From the NCBI GenBank assembly GCA_963558075.1, contig CAUWFN010000019.1, forward strand, positions 1 to 33,313: DNA of 33,313 nt, written 5' to 3'. Source of the DNA: CALHKP01 sp963558075 (GTDB lineage Bacteria; Bacillota; Clostridia; Peptostreptococcales; Anaerovoracaceae). Numbering within the stretch: position 1 is the stretch's first letter; every line of letters starts with the position of its first letter. The position numbers were made by a program, and so were the translations under genes. The notes beneath the pieces were generated by a model. That model saw only the letters and a program-made list of their open reading frames with translations, did not search any database and had not been told where the DNA came from. This document shows positions 16,033 through 23,271 of the stretch, piece by piece.

Positions 16033-16653
16033 TTACTTAATTACAACTTTATATTCCTTGTCAATTTGATTTACCCATGGCTCTATAAGTGCGCTCATAG
16101 CAGAATTCGCATTTTCCCTAGCCATCGAAAGCAGCATAGTTTCTTTTTTCGATTTAGACTCAAGGTCAGAAACGCACGCCTTATATGCCTCCTGAGATAC
16201 AGTTTCTGTTTCGTACTTTTTCTTAACAAAGATATAATCAAGCGTTCCCATATCAATATGAACCGCCTGAACGGCTACATCTGGCAGTGTAATCACAATT
16301 TCCTTCTTTTCCTCGTCAACGCGTACATCTACTTTCGTTATATCAATTCCTGCAGTCACTTTACCCTCATATGCAACGTGATATTTATCTTCTTCTGATT
16401 CTTCGTCCTTTACAGTTACAATACCGTTATATGTATAGTCAAGTGTGGACAGGTCATTGATTTCTATAACTTCTTTGAGAGACGATTCACTTATGGTATT
16501 GATTGTTCCCGCGTCCGGATAAAATATTTTCGGACCAAAATAAACCGTCGCAATAAGCACTACAGTTATCAAAACAATTACTGCAATCTTACGCTTTCTC
16601 GGTATTTTTCTTTTTTTCACTTCCTGTTTGTCATCTTTTGCAAACTCACTCAT
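16033..16653 (-). CDS. DUF4230 membrane-anchored protein
   Basis: The 206-residue protein has a basic N terminus (KKRKIPRKRK) and one membrane segment at about 25-46, then an external DUF4230 domain: VIEINDLSTLDYTYNGIV, YEGKVTAGIDITKVDVRV, EIVITLPDVAVQAVHIDMG, and a C-terminal helix. It is clearly the paralogue of the next gene, so a duplication gave one membrane-spanning and one lipid-anchored copy. The two are co-transcribed, and could form a heteromer at the membrane surface. GAGG precedes the ATG by 6 nt. Confidence 0.85.
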   Translation of the reverse strand: MSEFAKDDKQEVKKRKIPRKRKIAVIVLITVVLIATVYFGPKIFYPDAGTINTISESSLKEVIEINDLSTLDYTYNGIVTVKDEESEEDKYHVAYEGKVTAGIDITKVDVRVDEEKKEIVITLPDVAVQAVHIDMGTLDYIFVKKKYETETVSQEAYKACVSDLESKSKKETMLLSMARENANSAMSALIEPWVNQIDKEYKVVIK

Positions 16654-16734
16654 TTACTTCCTCTTTCATACACAAATTACGCTCCCCAAGAATCAAGGGA
16701 ATCCATTACAAAACATTCTAAGCTTTTAATTATA

Positions 16735-16759
16735 TCAAAAAAACCGCCCTTTCGGGCGG
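16735..16759 (-). terminator. Strong terminator of the surface-protein gene
   Basis: CCGCCC (16744-16749) pairs with GGGCGG (16754-16759) around a GAAA tetraloop on the minus strand, followed by at least seven T. Textbook intrinsic terminator 28 nt after the stop. Confidence 0.95.
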
Positions 16760-16787
16760 CTATAATCAAATTTTGAAAGTAAAGTTT

Positions 16788-19526
16788 TTATAAATCTTCG
16801 CTTTTCTTTCTGTATGTAATAGCAAATGCTGCTATACATGCGCCAAGTAACAGCACAAGACCTTCTGTATTTGCAGTGTCCCCTGTCTGAGGATTTGATG
16901 TTGCTGGCTTTTTGTCTGCTGGTTTATTAGCTTCAGCATCTGGCTTACCTGGCTTTTCTGGTGTAACTTCAGGTTTGCCTGGTTTTTCTGGCTTCTCTGG
17001 AGTTACCGGTTTGTCTGGGTCTACCGGTTTGTCCGGATCAACAGGTTTGTCTGGATCAACAGGTTTGTCTGGGTCTACCGGTGTAATAACAGGAATCTCA
17101 ACGCTGTCCTTCTTGTAGCCACAAACTGTGCACTCCTCATGCTTTAATCCAGTTTCTGTTTCTGTAGCTTCTTTGTCTACAACCCATTCGAATTCATGAG
17201 CTGCAAATTCAGCCTTTTCACCGCATTCGCACTGGTGCCAGTGACCGTTTTCGTCAGTAACCCACTTATCTGCAAATTCATGAACGTGAGCTGGCTTCTT
17301 GTCTGTAAGATCAAAGAGTTTTGTTTCGTTATTTAACATTCTTACATAAGAAGCAAGTGCATATACACTCTGCTGTGTAGCAGCTTCCATGCCTTTGTTT
17401 CCATCGCTGAATCCAAATCCGTTTTCTGCCTTGAATGAATGAAGATTTTTGATGATATTTTTGCTACCTAGAACAAATCCGTTTGCCTTATCAACAGGAT
17501 TAATTCCAAGGCTTGTCAGTGCAGTCAGTACCTGCGCCGCTGATGCTGCGTTTTCACCCCATGCGCCGAATCCTGCATTTTCACTCTGAGCCTTTTTTAG
17601 ATATCCAAGAGCATTTTTTACAGCCTTCTGAACATCCTTGTGCTCATCATTATTGTATGGCGCAAGAGCCTGAAGTGCTACCGCAGTAACATCTACATCA
17701 GAACCAAACATTGTGCTGAAAGCAAAGCCTCCATCATCCATCTGGCTCTTAAGAATTTCTTTGATCAAAAGTTCTCTTGTCCATTTTGCATTTTCTGGAA
17801 TTTCGCTCTTCCATCCATCAAGAGCAAGAAGCGTGTAGTTAAGACCACTTATATCGCTAATTGTCTTGCTGTTATAAAGAGCTTCGATTAGGTTTCTATC
17901 TCCAGTCTTTGCTGGATTTTTTCCCATTGCCTCAAGAGTTAGAACTACTCTTGCAATATCAGTAGCCTGCATGCTGCCGAATTTTGATTCGTCATTTACC
18001 TGATTTACTACACTTTCATAATATGCGTCGAGAACGTCCTTATCTACAGTCTCTCCTGCACGAAGAAGTGCAAACAGGTTCCACTCTTTTCCGTATTTAT
18101 TCAGATCCTGCCCCTTCAGATATTCGACACCGTGCTTTAGGTCTTTTCCTGCAACGTCCTTTGCCTCATCCTCTGGGTCAATAGGTGAAACACCGTCAAG
18201 CGTTACAACTACAGTGAACTTAACAGGCTTGCAATCTCCTGTTGTGTCATATGGTGTACCTGTAACTTCTACAACACCTGTCTCAAGAGCTTTGATTTTG
18301 TGTGTGAATGTTTTTGGTGTGTTTACATTAAGCGCATCCTGGCTTACTGTATCTACAACTTCTACGATACCGTCAGTGCTGTAAGTCCAATGGAATCTCT
18401 GCTCTGTTGCTAGAGCAGGTGTAGGGTTGATTTTGAATTCCTTTGATTCGCCTTCTTCTACAGTGAACTCTGAGCTTTCAGGCTTTGCTGCTGTAAGAGG
18501 GTTCTTGTATCTGAACTCGATGCTTACTTCCTTTGAAACTTCAGGATATTTTACGCTAGAAACTTTGAATTTTGCGATACCTGCCTTCTTTGGGATGATA
18601 CCGTTATCAAAAGCATCCATGTAATCTGCGATTTCCGGTGTCAGCGCTTCCCACTTAAGCTCTCTACCTGTCGCATTGTAAGGTGTGTATGTGCAGTTCC
18701 ACTGATTGTCCTTATCGCCTCTTTGAATTCCTACATAGTAGTCTGCAAGGCCATTCCAGCTATCGATGTACCACACTTTTGGAACTCTTACATTGATATC
18801 AGTTAGAGGGACATCAGTTGCTTCTGCTGTAATAGTTGTCATGATATCTTCTGGCCAGTCAGCAAAATAGTCTTCTCTTAGGTATGCACGGAAAATCGCT
18901 TTGCCGTTATGAACCTGGAACATTCCGTTAGTTGTGTTCAGGAAACCATCCCCTTCTTTTCTGTCATAAACAAGTGCCTGAACTGGAACGTTTACAAGCT
19001 TATCTCCAATTACACCTTTGACATCAAATTTTTTGTTTTCTGAACCTGAAACGAATACTGTTTCGTCCTTTGCAATTTCTTTGCCGTCAACATATGGCTT
19101 AAGTTCAGTTATACCGCTTTCGATATTCTTGATTTTAAAATTGATGTTAGAAGCATTTGGAATTTCAACATATCCGTTAATATCTTCTTTGATCAGCGGC
19201 TGATACTTTCCTCCCTTATATGTGATGTAGTACCATGTTCCATACTCACCAGCAGGAGTTGTATATTTTTTACCAAACTCCCAACGTACTGCGCTCTGAT
19301 CTGCGCCAACAACTTCAAAATGTCCCTGATCAAGAGGTGACAGTGTAAAGCTTGAGTCTTTTGCCATCTTCTGATCTGGACGACCATCATCATACTTGAA
19401 TACAACTTCGTAGCCGGCTTTTGGCGAATCAGCTGCAAAAGCCACTTGCGGAATGAATGTCAGTATGAGCGAAAAAATCAGCATAAGGCTAACTAATCGC
19501 TTGCGTTTAAATTTCCTTTTCTCCAT
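16788..19526 (-). CDS. Wall-anchored alpha/alpha-toroid surface protein, probable corrinoid binder
   Basis: The 912-residue protein begins with a signal peptide (FIPQVAFA, cleavage near 31) and ends with NPQTG (878-882), a membrane segment and RKKSEDL, a sortase sorting signal. Between them lie Ig-like beta domains (about 35-455) and a helical repeat region (about 460-740) resembling the terpene-cyclase/intrinsic-factor alpha/alpha toroid, with QMDDGGFAF, DVDVTAVALQALAPY and NAGFGAWGENAASAAQVLTA. A His/Cys-rich module at about 745-815 (HWHQCECG, HEECTVCG) may bind metal. Four PVDPDK-type repeats form a wall spacer. The mRNA leader is a cobalamin riboswitch, and intrinsic factor uses this fold, so corrinoid capture is inferred. 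The start at 19526 has AAGGAG 5 nt upstream. Confidence 0.85.
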   Translation of the reverse strand: MEKRKFKRKRLVSLMLIFSLILTFIPQVAFAADSPKAGYEVVFKYDDGRPDQKMAKDSSFTLSPLDQGHFEVVGADQSAVRWEFGKKYTTPAGEYGTWYYITYKGGKYQPLIKEDINGYVEIPNASNINFKIKNIESGITELKPYVDGKEIAKDETVFVSGSENKKFDVKGVIGDKLVNVPVQALVYDRKEGDGFLNTTNGMFQVHNGKAIFRAYLREDYFADWPEDIMTTITAEATDVPLTDINVRVPKVWYIDSWNGLADYYVGIQRGDKDNQWNCTYTPYNATGRELKWEALTPEIADYMDAFDNGIIPKKAGIAKFKVSSVKYPEVSKEVSIEFRYKNPLTAAKPESSEFTVEEGESKEFKINPTPALATEQRFHWTYSTDGIVEVVDTVSQDALNVNTPKTFTHKIKALETGVVEVTGTPYDTTGDCKPVKFTVVVTLDGVSPIDPEDEAKDVAGKDLKHGVEYLKGQDLNKYGKEWNLFALLRAGETVDKDVLDAYYESVVNQVNDESKFGSMQATDIARVVLTLEAMGKNPAKTGDRNLIEALYNSKTISDISGLNYTLLALDGWKSEIPENAKWTRELLIKEILKSQMDDGGFAFSTMFGSDVDVTAVALQALAPYNNDEHKDVQKAVKNALGYLKKAQSENAGFGAWGENAASAAQVLTALTSLGINPVDKANGFVLGSKNIIKNLHSFKAENGFGFSDGNKGMEAATQQSVYALASYVRMLNNETKLFDLTDKKPAHVHEFADKWVTDENGHWHQCECGEKAEFAAHEFEWVVDKEATETETGLKHEECTVCGYKKDSVEIPVITPVDPDKPVDPDKPVDPDKPVDPDKPVTPEKPEKPGKPEVTPEKPGKPDAEANKPADKKPATSNPQTGDTANTEGLVLLLGACIAAFAITYRKKSEDL
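17006..17077 (-). repeat. Four 18-nt tandem repeats coding PVDPDK
   Basis: Four units of 18 nt within the surface-protein gene encode a Pro/Asp/Lys-rich stalk that probably spans the cell wall. Units differ at a few third positions; copy number is likely to vary between strains. Confidence 0.9.
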
Positions 19527-19541
19527 AAATTCTCCTTTTTC

Positions 19542-19626
19542 TGTGCAGAAATCTGCACACCCCATAAAACTGTGGTATAGTTACCACATTAAGTTATTTG
19601 GCTTTCCGACCAAATCGACTCGCAGG
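19542..19626 (-). other. Extra hairpins in the leader between terminator and start
   Basis: After the riboswitch terminator the leader still has three perfect stems: ATTTGG/CCAAAT (about 19597-19616), TGTGGTA/TACCACA (about 19571-19588) and TGTGCAGA/TCTGCACA (19542-19549, 19552-19559). The last lies just before the ribosome site and could influence translation. Confidence 0.55.
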
Positions 19627-19661
19627 CAGTTAGACTATGAAGCAAAAGATTTTTTGAAAAC

Positions 19662-19684
19662 AAAAAACAGGCCCGAAAGCCTGT
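19662..19684 (-). terminator. Riboswitch-controlled premature terminator
   Basis: On the minus strand ACAGGC (19679-19684 read back) pairs with GCCTGT and is followed by TTTTTT. It lies about 70 nt after the aptamer and 135 nt before the coding region, so it is the off-state terminator. Confidence 0.85.
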
Positions 19685-19752
19685 CGAAGAATCTGATTTT
19701 ATGCAACATAAAATAAAAGACCTACTTGTATTCCTCGTCTCGCAAAGCATTG

Positions 19753-19907
19753 ATAATGGCAGGTCTTCTGACTTAGTCTCATCCTCAGAAACGCCATCTG
19801 GATAATCACTCCATGGGCTCATCGTTTCCTCGTCGACCATACAGCAGTATTTACTGTACCGGATTCTCACCGATTTCTCTATTAACGCTACAGGTAGCGA
19901 CCATTAT
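19753..19907 (-). ncRNA. Cobalamin riboswitch aptamer
   Basis: The P1 stem is ATAATGG (19901-19907) with CCATTAT (19753-19759). Inside are the conserved core GGTGAGAATCCGGTACAG, the GATGAGCC element and the B12 box AAGTCAGAAGACCTGCC (19758-19774 on the plus strand). All are in the correct order for the B12 class. Cobalamin binding should favour the downstream terminator and switch off the surface-protein gene when B12 is plentiful. Confidence 0.97.
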
Positions 19908-19929
19908 TTTATGTATTTTTTACCTATAT

Positions 19930-19958
19930 ATAATACGAGATTATGATTCTGATGTCAA
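19930..19958 (-). promoter_or_regulatory. Promoter of the riboswitch/surface-protein transcript
   Basis: A perfect TTGACA (19953-19958) and TATTAT (19930-19935) are 17 bp apart on the minus strand, placing the start of transcription about 15 nt before the aptamer. Confidence 0.88.
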
Positions 19959-19997
19959 GAATTTCTATTATACATGTAAAGCTTATGCTACCCCGAC

Positions 19998-20045
19998 CTT
20001 CGTCTACTTCCCTAGGTGGGCGGTACTTCCTGCCCTATAACGAAG
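19998..20045. other. Unassigned structured element
   Basis: A closing stem CTTCGT (19998-20003) with ACGAAG (20040-20045) encloses a GGGC/GCCC stem (20018-20021, 20032-20035) and two copies of ACTTCC. It is far more GC-rich than its surroundings and lies between the deformylase-like gene and the riboswitch promoter. I do not recognise the class. The rest of 19959-20105 shows nothing else. Confidence 0.4.
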
Positions 20046-20105
20046 AAATTCAAATCACAAATATCGTGGTTATTTTTTCTATACTTCTAGCCTTACTTAC
20101 AAAGT

Positions 20106-20516
20106 CTAGATTATTATTCCTTCCAAATGATCTAGCTCGTGCTGGCAAATCTGCGCCGGCCAGCCGCTCAGTTTCTGCCTACGCTTATTCCATTGCATAT
20201 CAAAGTACTCCACTTCGATATTTTCGTAGCGAGTTGTCTTGCGAACTCCAGTCAAAGATAAGCAACCCTCTTCAGCTTCATACGGGGAGTCTTTACTCAG
20301 AATCACCGGATTAAACATCACAATATCAAACATTCCCATGTTGACGATTATAACTCTCTTTTTAACACCAATCATATTTGCAGCCATACCGACACAACCT
20401 TCACGATTTGCCTCAAGAGTATCCATCAGATCGCGCCCAACCGGAAGATCCGCCTTTGTTGCAGTCTCCGACTTTTGTGCTAAAAATAGCACATCTTTCA
20501 TAATAGGTTTTATCAT
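20106..20516 (-). CDS. Peptide deformylase-like protein with altered motif I
   Basis: The 136-residue protein has motif II EGCLS (Cys85) and motif III QHELDHLEG (H126, E127, H130), which hold the catalytic metal in peptide deformylases. Motif I reads CVGMAANMIG (41-50) rather than GxGLAAPQIG: the Pro-Gln pair is Asn-Met, so the Gln that stabilises the transition state is missing. It may be a second deformylase with changed activity, or a related hydrolase. GGAGG is 8 nt before the ATG. It lies 16 nt after DUF1653 and probably ends that operon. Confidence 0.88.
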   Translation of the reverse strand: MIKPIMKDVLFLAQKSETATKADLPVGRDLMDTLEANREGCVGMAANMIGVKKRVIIVNMGMFDIVMFNPVILSKDSPYEAEEGCLSLTGVRKTTRYENIEVEYFDMQWNKRRQKLSGWPAQICQHELDHLEGIII

Positions 20517-20532
20517 TTATCTAGCCTCCGTT

Positions 20533-20757
20533 TTATATTTCCTCAAATCTGTATTTCTGTTTCACATCAGGATATTTATCAAAATCAACCTCTGAGGCAA
20601 ACATATCGTATGGTCTTACAAACACCCCACCATCTCCATACAATGCCTCATAAACAACATATTTCTCACGAGTCTCTGAATGCGTTGCAATTGCAATAAC
20701 TTTGTAATTATTGCCCTTAAAATGTCTATAAAGCTTTCCTTCTTTAATTTCTCTCAC
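20533..20757 (-). CDS. DUF1653 protein
   Basis: The 74-residue protein is one DUF1653 domain: KLYRHFKGNNYKVIAIATHS, then VVYEALYGDGGVFVRPYDMF. Function is unknown; members are small and often sit beside repair or Nudix genes, as here. A GTG at 20766 overlaps the preceding stop, but GAGG lies directly against it; the GTG at 20757 has GAGG 8 nt upstream and is preferred. Confidence 0.85.
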   Translation of the reverse strand: MREIKEGKLYRHFKGNNYKVIAIATHSETREKYVVYEALYGDGGVFVRPYDMFASEVDFDKYPDVKQKYRFEEI

Positions 20758-20762
20758 CGTAT

Positions 20763-21065
20763 TCACCTCATTTTATATTTTTTCAAATCCACGTTATATC
20801 CAGCCACTTCTACTCCGTCATCTTCCAGTTTTTTCTTCTGACCTTCGATTCCACCAAAAGCGAAGTTCTTTGATAGATTACCATTTCTATCAACAACCTT
20901 ATAGCAGGGATATTTCTTCTCATCCGGATTTTTGTGCAAGATATTGCCAACTACTCTTGCCAGATTTTTGTTACCAAGATACTCTGCTATCTGACCGTAA
21001 GTTACAACCTTTCCGGAAGGAATCAGCTTCAGATATTCATATACTTTCTCTTCAATTGTACCCAT
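20763..21065 (-). CDS. MGMT-family (alkyltransferase-like) DNA repair protein
   Basis: The 100-residue protein is the DNA-binding domain of O6-alkylguanine alkyltransferases alone: IPSGKVVTYGQIAEYLG, the Arg finger in ARVVGNIL (R37), and the active-site loop PCYKVV with Cys54. The acceptor Cys is present, unlike in ATL proteins, but the usual His of PCHRV is Tyr, which may lower its reactivity. The start at 21065 has GTGGAGG about 5 nt upstream; an ATG at 21104, in TAATG with the Nudix stop, is an alternative. Confidence 0.85.
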   Translation of the reverse strand: MGTIEEKVYEYLKLIPSGKVVTYGQIAEYLGNKNLARVVGNILHKNPDEKKYPCYKVVDRNGNLSKNFAFGGIEGQKKKLEDDGVEVAGYNVDLKKYKMR

Positions 21066-21103
21066 TTCGCCCTCCACAAAAGTTTTCGAATTGAACTGTA
21101 TCA

Positions 21104-21493
21104 TTAATCTAGCAACACCTTCAGCTTCTCAACTAGTCCCTGATCAGCTTCAAGCCAGTTCACACTATCAAGTGTTTCCTTTGTCAGCCATTTTGCTGCG
21201 GAATGTTCCCTGAGCTCGAGCCTACCTTCTTTGATCTGACATATAAAGCAGTCCATCGATAGGTGAAAATTTGGATAATCATATTCTACCGTATCAAAAA
21301 GTTCAAGCGGCTCTACAACTACGCCAAGCTCCTCTTTTATTTCTCTTACAACCGCTGCCTCTGCACTCTCGCCAGGCTCAAGCTTTCCGCCGGGAAATTC
21401 CCAGCCCCCTGCGAATTCGCCGTATCTTCTCTGCGTAGCAAAGATTTTGCCCTCATCCAATATAATCGCTGCTGCTACTTTTATCGTTTTCAT
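21104..21493 (-). CDS. Nudix hydrolase, MutT-like
   Basis: The 129-residue protein has a complete Nudix box (GGKLEPGESAEAAVVREIKE then ELGV) and a preceding QRRYGEFAGGWEFPGG, as in MutT-type 8-oxo-dGTP pyrophosphatases. It should hydrolyse oxidised or other nucleoside triphosphates to the monophosphate and pyrophosphate. GAGG is 7 nt before the ATG and lies within the end of the helicase remnant, so its translation may be coupled to that frame. It heads a likely repair operon with the MGMT, DUF1653 and deformylase-like genes. Confidence 0.92.
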   Translation of the reverse strand: MKTIKVAAAIILDEGKIFATQRRYGEFAGGWEFPGGKLEPGESAEAAVVREIKEELGVVVEPLELFDTVEYDYPNFHLSMDCFICQIKEGRLELREHSAAKWLTKETLDSVNWLEADQGLVEKLKVLLD

Positions 21494-21495
21494 TT

Positions 21496-22480
21496 TTATA
21501 CCTCTACAATATATTTATACAAATCCTCTCTCACGGGAGTTTCAAGCTCCCAAATCATCTCAACTGCTTTCTTATTTGTATTTGGCATCTGAATTACTTC
21601 TGCCTGTCCAGTTGGGAAAATTCTTCCTAGATAATAGAACTCTTTAGAAATCTTATCGTCTTTGTTCTTTCTGACAAACAGCTGAACGTCTATTCCGCGC
21701 TCCCTAGAATGAAGGAAGTTCTTCACATCCTCAGATTCAAGGTCTCTACCGTTTTTCGAAATTGATATTAACGTGCTTTCGTTTAAGAATCTGTCTTCGT
21801 ACTTGGTTGTATCGCTTATTTCCTCACTCTTATCGTAGTTTATGAACACCGGGAACGTATTTGTCTTCTTATCGAACTTATAACCTCCGATGTTTAATGC
21901 AACCTCGCCCTTTTCCCAGTTTAGAATTCTGCAAGCATCCTCATAAGTGTATTTCTGATACAAAACAAAATCCGTGTTTTTGTACCTATTGCTATAATTC
22001 TTCCTATATCGTGAAATGCCAAAATCTACAACTTCTTCCAGTATATCTCGAAACTCTTTGTTTTTCAGCATTTTCTCAAAGTTTTGAGTGATACCGAAAT
22101 CATCACCTTCTCTTTCGATAAATACGCACTGCGGATATGCATTTTTTGACGACCCCGTCGCAAAATTATCAGTCATCATATTAACAAGATTGTCCCTGCA
22201 GTTTTTATCAATTTCACAATTGTATTCTTCCTTAAGTGAATTTTCGAGCATATGGTCTTTGCTCATTGTCTGCATCGTTGCAAAAACATACTCTGCATTA
22301 TACTCTTGTGTGCGTCCTGTCAAAATTCCTCTTGTAAACGAATCGCCCATTACCTTTCCATATGACTTGTACGATTGACTTGCAATTCTGTTTCAATGTA
22401 CAAGGAATAGTACCTTCTTAAAGCCTTGTTCTCTCATCGCAAATGCAGAAGAATAAATCTTACCAATACCCGAAATTTGT
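21496..22480 (-). pseudogene. Remnant of a DUF3427 DEAD/DEAH-box helicase
   Basis: The open part (284 codons from 22350) ends in an intact DUF3427-type domain (YTYEDACRILNWEKGEVALN, NIGGYKFDKKTNTFPVFINY, ELFVRKNK-like FVRKNKDDKISKEFYYLGRI). Upstream in the same frame the helicase continues as SGIGKIYSSAFAMREQG and KKVLFLVH, then an in-frame TGA at 22393-22395 replaces the Arg expected after VH. The Walker A GTGKT has become GIGKI. Between TMQTMSKD and EEYNCEIDKNCRDNL most of the helicase core is missing. Full-length relatives are about 900 residues or more. It is therefore a decayed gene with stop, missense and deletion changes. Confidence 0.8.
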
Positions 22481-22542
22481 CAAGGGGGAAATTTAAAAAC
22501 CAAATCTTACCTTTTCACACATTTAATATTTTTATGAAGAGG

Positions 22543-22731
22543 TTATTTCACTTTCATCATCATATTATAATGCGCCTCATTCCCCGTTTTTACAAATATT
22601 TGCTTAAAGATTTCTTTGTATCTTTCAATGGAGTCTGTATATGGGTCAATAAATAAGTCATCAGTAATCATGTGTGATCCATCATTTATGCTCTTTGGAT
22701 TCGACTTATCATAATCTATAACGTAACTCAT
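22543..22731 (-). CDS. Unknown 62-residue protein
   Basis: The frame begins MSYVIDYDKSNPKSINDG and ends in MMMKVK. GAGG lies 8 nt before the ATG, and the gene follows the small HTH gene by 21 nt, so it is probably translated. I recognise no family. It is acidic and may be a short stand-alone partner or the N-terminal stub of a larger gene lost next to the helicase remnant. Between 22481 and 22542 I see no feature. Confidence 0.5.
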   Translation of the reverse strand: MSYVIDYDKSNPKSINDGSHMITDDLFIDPYTDSIERYKEIFKQIFVKTGNEAHYNMMMKVK

Positions 22732-22752
22732 TCTATTTCCTCATTTAAAACA

Positions 22753-22923
22753 CTAATTATCTTTCTTCCTTAAATCTCTTGGCTTTTCAATGTCCTCGGG
22801 TACTAACCAAGTTTTTCCCTTAAGCACAGCTCCTTCTAGGCGCCCTTCACGGCAAAGCGTTGTCACTCTTCTTCTGCTTACACCCCATATTTGTGCCAGT
22901 TCTGTTGTTGTCAAGTAACTCAT
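22753..22923 (-). CDS. Small helix-turn-helix (MerR/excisionase-like) protein
   Basis: The 56-residue product starts MSYLTTTELAQIWGVSRRRV, a helix-turn-helix, continues TLCREGRLEGAVLKGKTWLV, the usual wing, and ends PEDIEKPRDLRKKDN. This is the HTH_17/excisionase layout found as tiny regulators of linked toxin, Fic or mobile genes. GGAGG is 6 nt before the ATG. It should bind DNA as a dimer and probably regulates its own promoter, where a TTCCT/AGGAA repeat lies at the start of transcription. Confidence 0.8.
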   Translation of the reverse strand: MSYLTTTELAQIWGVSRRRVTTLCREGRLEGAVLKGKTWLVPEDIEKPRDLRKKDN

Positions 22924-22950
22924 ATTCACCCTCCGAATATAAAATATACA

Positions 22951-22971
22951 TTCCTATACAGGAACATTATA
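22951..22971 (-). promoter_or_regulatory. HTH-gene promoter with start-site inverted repeat
   Basis: An extended -10 (TGGTATAAT; hexamer 22966-22971) is followed by TTCCT-n4-AGGAA (22951-22964), placed where a repressor would block initiation. No good -35 at 17 bp. Confidence 0.55.
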
Positions 22972-23107
22972 CCATATAATGATATGTAGCAACAGATTTA
23001 CCATGGTAAAGTACTATATTTTATACTTCAAGTATAATTTTTTGCTTGATATTTCTTATCATTGCGATAAACTATATGTGATAGACTATTATGTCGTTAT
23101 GACATCT

Positions 23108-23140
23108 GCCGCCTATACCTTCTTTTCAGGAATAGGCGGC
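23108..23140. repeat. Perfect 9-bp hairpin in a gene-free stretch
   Basis: GCCGCCTAT (23108-23116) pairs with ATAGGCGGC (23132-23140), loop 15 nt. On the plus strand it is followed by a weak T-rich run. Apart from this, the HTH promoter and the terminator below, the 22924-23271 gap holds nothing I can support. Confidence 0.5.
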
Positions 23141-23191
23141 CCTTCTTTAATAACATTTTCATGTCATTCCTCAATTCACACGATTATTGAT

Positions 23192-23246
23192 AAAAAAAAA
23201 CAGGCGTAAGCCCTCCATGTCCTAGAGTTTCTTCGCCTGTTTTTAT
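23192..23246 (-). terminator. Terminator of the ArsC-like gene
   Basis: CAGGCG (23201-23206) pairs with CGCCTG (23234-23239); A and T runs on both sides add pairs. The 27-nt loop is longer than usual. On the minus strand nine T follow. Confidence 0.75.
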
Positions 23247-23271
23247 CATGCCTAAGCTTCTTTACCTTGTC

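Noticed and set aside
17006..17077. CRISPR array
   Set aside because: Units of 18 nt are contiguous without spacers and lie in frame inside a coding sequence.
16912..17118. Plus-strand ORF of SGSTGL repeats
   Set aside because: Antisense reading of the PVDPDK tandem repeats.
19589..19870. 93-codon minus-strand ORF
   Set aside because: Lies across the cobalamin aptamer and its terminator; the RNA structure explains the sequence.
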